Shown here one piece after another: positions 33,664-40,627 of a DNA stretch of 64,000 nt. The position numbers and the translations under genes are program-made. The notes below the pieces were generated by a model. It was not told the origin of the DNA, searched no databases, and saw nothing but the letters and a program-made list of their open reading frames with translations. Positions within the stretch are counted from its first letter, which is position 1. Each line of letters starts with the position of its first letter. Source of the DNA: Flavobacterium luteolum (GTDB lineage Bacteria > Bacteroidota > Bacteroidia > Flavobacteriales > Flavobacteriaceae); NCBI RefSeq assembly GCF_027111275.1, contig NZ_CP114286.1, positions 4,822,501-4,886,500 on the forward strand, given 5' to 3'.

Positions 33664-34449
33664 ATGAATCAACCATTAGCATATGTTCATCCAGGCGCGA
33701 AAATCGCTAAAAACGTTGTAATAGAGCCATTTACAACAATTCACAATAATGTTGTTATTGGTGATGGTACTTGGATTGGTTCAAACGTGACCATTATGGA
33801 AGGTGCTCGAATTGGTAAAAATTGCAATATTTTTCCAGGAGCTGTAATTTCTGCTGTGCCACAAGATTTAAAATTCGGAGGTGAGGATTCTCTTGCTATT
33901 ATCGGTGATAATTGTACAATTAGAGAATGTGTAACTATAAATAGAGGTACAATTGCATCTGGTCAAACTGTTCTTGGAAATAATTGTTTAGTAATGGCTT
34001 ATGCTCACATTGCGCACGATTGCGAAATTGGAAATAATGCTATTATTGTAAACGGTGTTGCCTTGGCTGGACACGTTGTTGTTGGAAATCATGCAGTTAT
34101 TGGAGGTTTAGCGGCAATTCACCAATTTATTCATATTGGAGATCACGCTATGATTTCTGGTGGTTCATTGGTAAGAAAAGATGTTCCGCCATTTACAAAA
34201 GCAGCAAAAGAGCCTTTGTCTTATGTAGGAATTAATTCTGTTGGTTTAAGAAGAAGAGGATTCACTACTGAAAAAATTAGAGAAATCCAGGAAATTTATA
34301 GAATTTTATACCAAAAGAATTACAATACAACTCAAGCCTTAAGTATTATTGAGGCTGAAATGGAAGCGACTCCTGAAAGAGATGAAATTCTAGATTTTAT
34401 TAGAAATTCTTCTCGAGGAATTATGAAAGGTTACTCAGGAAATTATTAA
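33664..34449 (+). CDS. lpxA: UDP-N-acetylglucosamine acyltransferase LpxA
   Basis: 261 aa. First lipid A acylation step. Beta-helix of hexapeptide repeats (VVIGDGTWIGSNVTIM and so on), catalytic His in VMAYAHIAHDCEIG, and the C-terminal helical domain GLRRRGFTTEKIREIQEIYRIL. Starts QPLAYVHPGAKIAKNVVIEPF, typical. Same operon as lpxD and lpxC; a repeat-built hairpin separates it from efp. Confidence 0.95.
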   Translation: MNQPLAYVHPGAKIAKNVVIEPFTTIHNNVVIGDGTWIGSNVTIMEGARIGKNCNIFPGAVISAVPQDLKFGGEDSLAIIGDNCTIRECVTINRGTIASGQTVLGNNCLVMAYAHIAHDCEIGNNAIIVNGVALAGHVVVGNHAVIGGLAAIHQFIHIGDHAMISGGSLVRKDVPPFTKAAKEPLSYVGINSVGLRRRGFTTEKIREIQEIYRILYQKNYNTTQALSIIEAEMEATPERDEILDFIRNSSRGIMKGYSGNY

Positions 34450-34456
34450 AAATTGA

Positions 34457-34520
34457 GTTTAATTGTTTATTTGTTTAATCGTTTAATCGAAGAAACAGTT
34501 AAACAGTTAAACGGTTAAAC
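34457..34520. repeat. Octamer inverted repeat between lpxA and efp
   Basis: Left: GTTTAATT, GTTTATTT, GTTTAATC, GTTTAATC in 8-nt phase from 34457. Right: AGTTAAAC, AGTTAAAC, GGTTAAAC in 8-nt phase ending 34520. The halves can pair. No T-run after it, so it may be a processing or pausing site rather than a terminator. Confidence 0.8.
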
Positions 34521-34541
34521 AAAAAAATAAAACAAATACAA

Positions 34542-35108
34542 ATGGCATCTACATCAGATATTAGAAACGGATTGTGTATTAAATTTAATCACGATATCTA
34601 TAAAATCATTGAATTTCTTCACGTAAAACCTGGAAAAGGTCCAGCTTTCGTAAGAACAAAATTGAAAAGTTTAACTTCTGGTAAAGTATTAGACAATACT
34701 TTTTCAGCAGGTCACAAAATTGACGTTATTCGTGTTGAAACGCATACATTTCAATATTTATATCCAGAAGGTGACGAGTTTCACTTTATGAATGCTGAAA
34801 CGTTTGAGCAAATTTCTTTAAATAAAAACATTTTGGATGCTCCAGATTTGTTAAAAGAAGGAACAAACGTAATGGTGCAAATCAATACAGAAACAGATTT
34901 ACCATTATCAGTAGATATGCCAGCATCTGTAATTCTTGAAGTTACTTATGCCGAGCCAGGTGTAAAGGGAAATACAGCAACAAACGCTACTAAAAATGCT
35001 ACAGTAGAGACAGGAGCAAACATAAATGTTCCTTTGTTTATCAACGAAGGGGATAAAATTAAAATCGATACAGCTTCAGGTTCTTACATGGAGCGTGTAA
35101 AAGAGTAG
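34542..35108 (+). CDS. efp: Elongation factor P
   Basis: 188 aa. Rescues ribosomes stalled on polyproline stretches. The loop at the tip of domain I reads HVKPGKGPAFVRTK, with Lys32 at the position that is modified (lysylated) in species with EpmA; no epm genes are seen here. Family signature VTYAEPGVKGNTA and the C-terminal GDKIKIDTASGSYMERV are present. Within the lipid A operon, a conserved location in this group. Confidence 0.95.
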   Translation: MASTSDIRNGLCIKFNHDIYKIIEFLHVKPGKGPAFVRTKLKSLTSGKVLDNTFSAGHKIDVIRVETHTFQYLYPEGDEFHFMNAETFEQISLNKNILDAPDLLKEGTNVMVQINTETDLPLSVDMPASVILEVTYAEPGVKGNTATNATKNATVETGANINVPLFINEGDKIKIDTASGSYMERVKE

Positions 35109-35134
35109 TTTTTTTAATTAAGATAAATTTGACA

Positions 35135-35225
35135 ATGAGTCAATTAGATGCTAAGTGAGTCGACATAATTTTGTATATTCACATTCTAATTGACTCATTT
35201 TCTAATTGACAGATTTTCTAATTAT
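35135..35225. repeat. Inverted repeat plus octamers between efp and the second lpxD-like gene
   Basis: ATGAGTCAATTAGA (35135-35148) pairs perfectly with 35185-35198. The right side continues in 8-nt steps from 35186: CTAATTGA, CTCATTTT, CTAATTGA, CAGATTTT, CTAATTAT. Ends 5 nt before the next ATG. Confidence 0.8.
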
Positions 35226-35230
35226 ACTAT

Positions 35231-36160
35231 ATGAAATTTCCAAAGAGTCATTCTTTACAAGAAATTGCCAATTTGCTTAATTGCAAATTTATTGGAGACA
35301 AAGACTTTCAAGTTTTAGGCATGAACGAGATACACGTTGTAGAGCCTGGAGATATTGTTTTTGTTGACCACCCGAAATATTATGATAAAGCTTTACAATC
35401 GGCTGCTACAATTGTTTTGATAAATAAAGAAGTAGAATGTCCAGAAGGGAAAGCTCTTTTAATCTCTGATGACCCGTTTAGAGATTTTAATATTCTTACA
35501 AAACATTTTAAACCATTTCAATTTGCTAATGTTGCTATAGCATCATCTGCAGAAATTGGTGATGGTACTGTGATTCAGCCAAATACTTTTGTAGGTAACC
35601 ATGTGAAAATTGGGAAAAATTGCCTAATTCATTCGAATGTTTCTATTTATGACCACACTATAATTGGTGATAACGTAATTATTCACGCGGGAACTATTTT
35701 AGGAGCTGATGCTTTTTATTATAAAAAACGTCCTGAAGGTTTTGATCAACTGATCTCTGGGGGAAGAGTGGTTATTGAAGATAATGTAGGTATTGGTGCA
35801 CTTTGTACAATTGATAAAGGTGTTACTGGAGATACTACAATTGGTGCGGGAACAAAATTGGACAATCAAGTGCATGTGGGACATGATACCGTAATCGGTA
35901 AAAAATGTTTAATTGCTTCGCAGACTGGTATTGCTGGTTGCGTAATTATTGAAGATGAAGTTACCATGTGGGGACAGGTAGGAACTACAAGCGGTATTAC
36001 AATTGGATCAAAAGCAGTTGTAATGGGGCAGACTGGTGTAACTAAATCAGTTGAAGGAGGAAAATCATATTTTGGTACTCCGATTGAAGAATCAAGAGAA
36101 AAATTGAAACAACTTGCCAATATCAAGAAGATTCCTGAAATTTTAAGTAAATTGAAGTAA
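35231..36160 (+). CDS. Second LpxD-like N-acyltransferase
   Basis: 309 aa, a paralogue of LpxD about 3 kb downstream of the first and shorter by 38 residues. N-terminal uridine-binding-like domain (IANLLNCKFIGDKDFQVLGMNEIHVVEPGDIVFVD), hexapeptide beta-helix, and the His corresponding to the LpxD catalytic residue in NQVHVGHDTVIG. The C-terminal region REKLKQLANIKKIPEIL differs from LpxD. It could add a different acyl chain or act on a different sugar; Bacteroidota lipid A is heterogeneous. Next gene starts one base after its stop. Confidence 0.88.
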   Translation: MKFPKSHSLQEIANLLNCKFIGDKDFQVLGMNEIHVVEPGDIVFVDHPKYYDKALQSAATIVLINKEVECPEGKALLISDDPFRDFNILTKHFKPFQFANVAIASSAEIGDGTVIQPNTFVGNHVKIGKNCLIHSNVSIYDHTIIGDNVIIHAGTILGADAFYYKKRPEGFDQLISGGRVVIEDNVGIGALCTIDKGVTGDTTIGAGTKLDNQVHVGHDTVIGKKCLIASQTGIAGCVIIEDEVTMWGQVGTTSGITIGSKAVVMGQTGVTKSVEGGKSYFGTPIEESREKLKQLANIKKIPEILSKLK

Positions 36161-36161
36161 T

Positions 36162-36524
36162 ATGTCTATTAAAGAATTTGTTCAGAAATTTTATAAGTCA
36201 GATGCATTAATTGATAGCGAAATTTTAAAAACATATCTGCATCCTGATGTTACGCTTGAATGGAACAGCAGTAAAGGTTTTATTCAGATGGATTATGATT
36301 CGATGATTGAAATGGCCAATGAGCTTAGCCGTGCCTATGTGCGCTCTAAAGTTAGAATTAGCCATATTATTAGCGAAGATGATTTAGTATCAGTGCGTTA
36401 CTCTCATTTTGTAAAAACAATCGAGAATCCAAGAGAAGAAATGCTTTTAGCACATTTTGCTACCATTTGGCAGATAAAAGATGATAAACTTTATAGAGGT
36501 TATCAAATGAGTCAATTTTCTTAA
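36162..36524 (+). CDS. NTF2-like/SnoaL-fold protein
   Basis: 120 aa cone-shaped alpha+beta fold: N-terminal helices (SIKEFVQKFYKSDALIDSEILKTYLHPDVTLEW), then strands ending FATIWQIKDDKLYRGYQMSQ, the usual NTF2-like pattern with an H-P-D-V turn. Such small proteins bind or isomerise small molecules, often as dimers; activity unknown. Starts one base after the second lpxD-like stop codon (TAATATG), so co-translated with it. Confidence 0.8.
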   Translation: MSIKEFVQKFYKSDALIDSEILKTYLHPDVTLEWNSSKGFIQMDYDSMIEMANELSRAYVRSKVRISHIISEDDLVSVRYSHFVKTIENPREEMLLAHFATIWQIKDDKLYRGYQMSQFS

Positions 36525-36567
36525 TATTTTTTTGACAATAAAAGAGGCAAAATACATTACAAAACCT

Positions 36568-36575
36568 TATTTTTG
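36568..36575 (+). promoter_or_regulatory. -7 box TATTTTTG for sucD
   Basis: Lies 35 nt before the ATG at 36611. sucD may thus be expressed independently of the lipid A operon. Confidence 0.6.
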
Positions 36576-36610
36576 CAACACAAATTTAAAAACTACATAA
36601 AATATATATC

Positions 36611-37483
36611 ATGAGTGTTTTAGTTAATAAAGATTCCAAAATAATTGTTCAGGGATTTACAGGAAGCGAAGGTACTTTCCATGCTTCTCAAATGATTGAG
36701 TACGGTACTAATGTTGTTGGAGGTGTTACTCCAGGAAAAGGTGGTACTAGCCATTTAGATCGTCCAGTTTTTAACACAGTAAAAGACGCTGTTGATCAAG
36801 CTGGTGCTGATACTTCTATCATTTTTGTTCCGCCAGCTTTTGCTGCTGATGCAATTATGGAAGCTGCTGATGCTGGAATTAAAGTAATTATTGCTATTAC
36901 AGAAGGAATTCCTGTAGCAGATATGATTAAAGCAAATAATTATGTTAAAGAAAGAAATTCAAGATTAATTGGTCCAAACTGTCCAGGTGTAATTACTCCA
37001 GGTGAAGCTAAAGTTGGTATTATGCCAGGTTTCGTTTTCAAAAAAGGTACAGTTGGTATCGTTTCTAAATCAGGAACTTTAACTTATGAAGCTGCTGACC
37101 AAGTTGTAAAACAAGGTTTAGGAATCACTACAGCTATCGGAATTGGTGGAGATCCAATTATTGGTACTACAACTAAAGAAGCTGTTGAATTATTAATGAA
37201 CGATCCAGAGACTGAAGCTATCATCATGATTGGTGAAATTGGTGGTCAGCTTGAAGCAGATGCTGCAAGATGGGTAAAAGCTGATGGTAACCGTAAACCA
37301 GTTATTGGATTTATCGCTGGAGAAACTGCTCCTGCTGGTAGAACAATGGGTCACGCAGGTGCAATTGTTGGTGGTTCTGACGATACAGCTGCTGCTAAAA
37401 AACAAATCATGAGAGACAACGGAATTCACGTTGTTGATTCGCCAGCTGAAATTGGTAAAAAAGTAAAAGAGGTATTAGGATAA
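36611..37483 (+). CDS. sucD: Succinyl-CoA synthetase alpha subunit
   Basis: 290 aa. TCA-cycle enzyme that makes ATP or GTP from succinyl-CoA. CoA-binding Rossmann region [35 protein letters not shown], and the phospho-His loop [11 protein letters not shown] with His248. The beta subunit (sucC) is not next to it; in this phylum the two are commonly unlinked. Strong terminator at 37513. Codons favour highly expressed usage (GGT, GCT, ACT). Confidence 0.96.
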   Translation: MSVLVNKDSKIIVQGFTGSEGTFHASQMIEYGTNVVGGVTPGKGGTSHLDRPVFNTVKDAVDQAGADTSIIFVPPAFAADAIMEAADAGIKVIIAITEGIPVADMIKANNYVKERNSRLIGPNCPGVITPGEAKVGIMPGFVFKKGTVGIVSKSGTLTYEAADQVVKQGLGITTAIGIGGDPIIGTTTKEAVELLMNDPETEAIIMIGEIGGQLEADAARWVKADGNRKPVIGFIAGETAPAGRTMGHAGAIVGGSDDTAAAKKQIMRDNGIHVVDSPAEIGKKVKEVLG

Positions 37484-37512
37484 TTTCTAATATTCAAAAT
37501 AATAAATTCCAA

Positions 37513-37545
37513 AAAAAAGTCTCAATATCCTGTTGAGACTTTTTT
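37513..37545 (+). terminator. Intrinsic terminator after sucD
   Basis: AAAAAAGTCTCAA (37513-37525) pairs perfectly with TTGAGACTTTTTT (37533-37545), 7-nt loop. Confidence 0.9.
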
Positions 37546-37558
37546 ACATTTTTTAAAT

Positions 37559-37620
37559 ACTGAGGTATAAATAAAAAAAAACTTAGCATCGGAGAACCTC
37601 AGTCCCGATAGCTATCGGGA
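37559..37620. repeat. Octamer remnants and an 18-bp perfect palindrome
   Basis: ACTGAGGT (37559-37566) pairs with ACCTCAGT (37596-37603); units CTTAGCAT, CGGAGAAC and CTCAGTCC are in 8-nt phase from 37582. Then TCCCGATAGCTATCGGGA (37603-37620), a perfect palindrome I know as a frequent intergenic motif in Flavobacterium. It ends 20 nt before the next ATG. Confidence 0.75.
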
Positions 37621-37640
37621 TAGAAGCTTAAAAAGAAAAT

Positions 37641-38069
37641 ATGTACAAAGAATTAGAAAAATTTAAAGCAACAAACAGTTTTACTTTTACTGTAAATGAT
37701 AGTTTAGAAGAAGCTTGCAATGCTCCAGAAGGGAGTGCTGGAATATTTGTGGTGTACGCTGTTGAAGGTGATGCAAAAGAGTTAATTATGGTTGGTTCTA
37801 CAGGAACCGTTCAGAATGATGGAACTTTAAAAAGTAAAAATGGTGGACTTTACGACAAAATCGTAAATGGACATCAGTTTGCTAAAACAGGAAGAAAATA
37901 TTCTTGGCCAGCTCAAATGAAATTAGAAAATATTGAAGCATTAGAAGTAGTTTGGTACGAAACTTTTGCTGGAGATGTAAAAGCGATTCCAACAGCTGTT
38001 GAAGGGCAAGTTTTACAAAATTTCTTAGATGAAAATGGTAAATTACCAAGATGGAACGTTGCTTTTTAA
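37641..38069 (+). CDS. Uncharacterised protein, possibly a GIY-YIG-like fold
   Basis: 142 aa, cytosolic. Segment AGIFVVYAVEGDAKELIMVGSTGTV resembles the GIY...YIG strands (GIF-VVY and MVGSTG), and a Glu in VEGQVLQNFLDENGKLPRWN could be the metal-binding Glu of that nuclease family. But the Arg/His usually seen after the YIG strand is not clear. I therefore leave the activity open. Own terminator at 38088. Confidence 0.6.
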   Translation: MYKELEKFKATNSFTFTVNDSLEEACNAPEGSAGIFVVYAVEGDAKELIMVGSTGTVQNDGTLKSKNGGLYDKIVNGHQFAKTGRKYSWPAQMKLENIEALEVVWYETFAGDVKAIPTAVEGQVLQNFLDENGKLPRWNVAF

Positions 38070-38087
38070 GCAGTAAAAAAATCAAAA

Positions 38088-38127
38088 ACAAAAAAGCCTT
38101 ACTGATAAAACAGCAAGGCTTTTTTGT
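38088..38127 (+). terminator. Intrinsic terminator after the GIY-YIG-like gene
   Basis: ACAAAAAAGCCTT (38088-38100) pairs with AAGGCTTTTTTGT (38115-38127), 14-nt loop. Confidence 0.88.
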
Positions 38128-38573
38128 TTTTGGATAATGAAATATAGCATCAAAATAACCTTGATTCTGTTTAGAAAATTATAATATTTAATATTTGAGA
38201 AACAAGATAATTTAGCTTAATTCTGTTAATTAAAGTTTAAATTACAGTAAATTTTAAGTTTAGTCAAAAAAGTAGGGTAAATACTGATGAATTTGAAAAA
38301 AGATGTAAATTTTGGAGAATTATTGGGTTTTAATCATTTGCTTTTCTATATTTATCACACAAAAAACAAAAAATAATGTTAAAATTTGATTCTTTTTTTA
38401 TGTGAATTAAAGCTGTTGAATGTAAAATACTTGTTTGTATTTTGTTAAATTTAAGTTTTTGACCTCAATTTAAATTCTGAAAAAGATTAGAATTTTAAAG
38501 ATCTATTTAACCCAATGTAATTAATAGTCATTTAAGATTTTACTTGAAATGATTTGATATTTACGCCTTAAAG
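38128..38573. other. Long AT-rich intergenic region upstream of the ECF sigma gene
   Basis: About 450 bp without a credible gene, repeat array or RNA. It is mostly poly-A/T with a possible -33 TTG at 38554-38556, 17 nt before the -7 box. Its length suggests regulatory input for the sigma/FecR/SusCD locus, but I see no recognisable operator. Confidence 0.5.
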
Positions 38574-38581
38574 TATTTTTG
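38574..38581 (+). promoter_or_regulatory. -7 box TATTTTTG one nt before the ECF sigma ATG
   Basis: TTG (38554-38556), 17 nt, TATTTTTG, then T and the ATG at 38583. With usual spacing transcription would start at or within the start codon, giving a leaderless mRNA. Confidence 0.5.
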
Positions 38582-38582
38582 T

Positions 38583-39188
38583 ATGAGCCAAATTTTGAAA
38601 AATAAAATTTTAGATGATTTTATTCTATGGAATAATGTAAAAAACGGTAATGAGAAATCATTTTCTTTACTTTTTGAAAAATACTATAAAGACTTAATCA
38701 GTTATGGCAATTCACTTTGTCCGTATGCGGAAAAGGTGCAAGATTGTATTCAAGATGTTTTTGCTGATATTTGGCTTTATCGTGATTCTCTCCAGGATAA
38801 TGTTATAGTTAAGGCGTATTTACTTTCCAGCGTTAGAAAAAGGATTGCGCGTTTGCACGAAAGAGATCATGTGTTTAGAAAAACGACAACTACAGATGTT
38901 TTGGAATTTCTTTTTGATTTTTCTATAGAAAATGATTTGGTTGAGGATGAAGTCACAGCCGAACGTGTTCTCCTTTTGAATAAGTTACTAAATGATCTTC
39001 CTGGTCGTCAGAAAGAGGCTTTGTATCTGCGCTACCACCAAGGATTGAGTGTAGATCAAATAGCAGATTTACTAGATGTTAATTATCAATCTGCTAGTAA
39101 TCTTCTTCATCGCGGTTTGCTGAGTCTTCGCAAGGAATGGAAGGGAAGTATTCCGCTTTTAGTCCTTATATCTTCAGGGGTTTTTTAA
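38583..39188 (+). CDS. ECF sigma-70 family factor (FecI-like)
   Basis: 201 aa. Region 2: ILWNNVKNGNEKSFSLLFEKYYKDLISYG ... VQDCIQDVFADIWLYRD; region 4: LNDLPGRQKEALYLRYHQGLSVDQIADLLDVNYQSASNLLHRGLLSLRK, a complete helix-turn-helix. Bacteroidota-type FecI factor with a short hydrophobic tail (IPLLVLISSGVF). Paired with the anti-sigma gene 90 bp downstream; expected to drive the SusC/SusD operon when the receptor senses its ligand. Confidence 0.92.
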   Translation: MSQILKNKILDDFILWNNVKNGNEKSFSLLFEKYYKDLISYGNSLCPYAEKVQDCIQDVFADIWLYRDSLQDNVIVKAYLLSSVRKRIARLHERDHVFRKTTTTDVLEFLFDFSIENDLVEDEVTAERVLLLNKLLNDLPGRQKEALYLRYHQGLSVDQIADLLDVNYQSASNLLHRGLLSLRKEWKGSIPLLVLISSGVF

Positions 39189-39278
39189 ATATTTAAGAAA
39201 AAATCAAAAAAAAATCTTAAATAGGTGAGTATATAATAAAAAAACTGTCCTCTATGTTTTTGTAACCTTAATAGTAAG

Positions 39279-40394
39279 ATGCAAAAACGTAACAATTATA
39301 CCGAAATAGAGGACTTCTTGGCTGATGAATCTTTTCAATTATGGATTTTATCTAAAGTTGATGAGCAAGGCTGGGAGGAATGGACACTGGAAAATCTTCA
39401 GAGAGCAAAACTTGTTGAAGATGCACGACTTGTCCTATTAGCAATGAGAGCTCCAAAATCTCAGTTGTCTTCAAACGAAGTTCATGAAGCCTTGCAGGAA
39501 ACTTGGCGAAAGATTGAACAAAGAGAAAAACTTTCTCAAAACACTTCAAAAATTAAAAAACTTAAAATACAGAGATATTGGATCAGCGGTGTTGCAGCAG
39601 CTGTTTTAGTTGGTATGTTTTCTGTTTGGTTTTTTAAAAATAATATAGCAACTACTGACAATGTAGTTACTTATAACGAACTTATTCTGGATAATGATGA
39701 AGGCTTAGTAGAACAAACTAACAACTCTGAAAAATCACAGATCGTCACTTTGTCTGACGGAAGTTCCGTCTTATTGCAGCCAAATAGTAAATTAAGTTAC
39801 CCTAAGATCTTTACCGGAAACGAAAGAAAGGTGTATTTATCCGGCGAAGGTTTCTTTGAAATTAGTAAAAATCCTAAAAAGCCTTTTTTTGTTTACGCTA
39901 ACGAAATTGTAACTCGTGTTGTTGGAACAAGCTTTAGGATTAAGGCTTATCCAGATCAGCAGAATGTTGAAGTTCTTGTTCGCACCGGTAAAGTAAAGGT
40001 AAAGTCTAATGATTTGGTTCGAAGCGCCGAAAACGAGGAGATTGTTCTTCTTCCAAATCAAGCATTGCGTTTTGCTCGTAAAGAATTGGTTTTTAATAAA
40101 ATTACCAATATTACCCAAGATCCAATTTTAGTGAGCAGTGTTCGAAATATCGAACAATTAAGTTTTGAATTTACTGATATCCCTGTAGCTCAAATTCTTG
40201 AAACTATCGAACAGGCTTATCTGGTAGATATTGATTTTCCTCACGATAAACTGAAAGACTGTCGATTAACGACTTCATTGAGTGATCAGCCACTGGCCGA
40301 AAAACTAAAAATAATTTGTAAAAGTATCGGTAACGACACTAATTATGAAATGAACGGAAATCAGATTGTAATTACGACTTCTGGCTGTAACTAG
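39279..40394 (+). CDS. FecR family anti-sigma factor
   Basis: 371 aa. Cytoplasmic N-terminal sigma-binding part (1-100), one membrane helix at about 101-120 (ISGVAAAVLVGMFSVWFF), then a periplasmic FecR domain (SQIVTLSDGSSVLLQPNSKLSYP ... YLSGEGFFEISKNPKKPFFVYANEIVTRVVGTSFRIKAY) and a C-terminal DUF4974-type domain (LSFEFTDIPVAQILETIEQAYLVDIDFP). It holds the sigma factor until the STN domain of the SusC receptor signals across the periplasm. Confidence 0.93.
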   Translation: MQKRNNYTEIEDFLADESFQLWILSKVDEQGWEEWTLENLQRAKLVEDARLVLLAMRAPKSQLSSNEVHEALQETWRKIEQREKLSQNTSKIKKLKIQRYWISGVAAAVLVGMFSVWFFKNNIATTDNVVTYNELILDNDEGLVEQTNNSEKSQIVTLSDGSSVLLQPNSKLSYPKIFTGNERKVYLSGEGFFEISKNPKKPFFVYANEIVTRVVGTSFRIKAYPDQQNVEVLVRTGKVKVKSNDLVRSAENEEIVLLPNQALRFARKELVFNKITNITQDPILVSSVRNIEQLSFEFTDIPVAQILETIEQAYLVDIDFPHDKLKDCRLTTSLSDQPLAEKLKIICKSIGNDTNYEMNGNQIVITTSGCN

Positions 40395-40627
40395 AGTTCT
40401 AAATTCAATCAAAAATAAAAACAAAAAAATCCAAAATTAAACTAATTCAAAAACTAAAAAATAATTTATAACTGCCTATGTAAAAAAACTAATACATAAA
40501 AAAAAAGTGCCGAGAATGCTGTAACATTAACGACACTTAAATCTGAATAAATCACTCTCTGTAAAGGGTAATTTATGATGTTTCTTAAAATACACTCGAA
40601 TAGTATTAATCAAAACAAACCAAAATT

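Noticed and set aside
36530..36575. TTGACA at 36532-36537 as the -35 element of a sigma-70 promoter for sucD
   Set aside because: Spacing to the -7 box TATTTTTG is over 30 nt, too far; Bacteroidota promoters use a loose TTG at -33.
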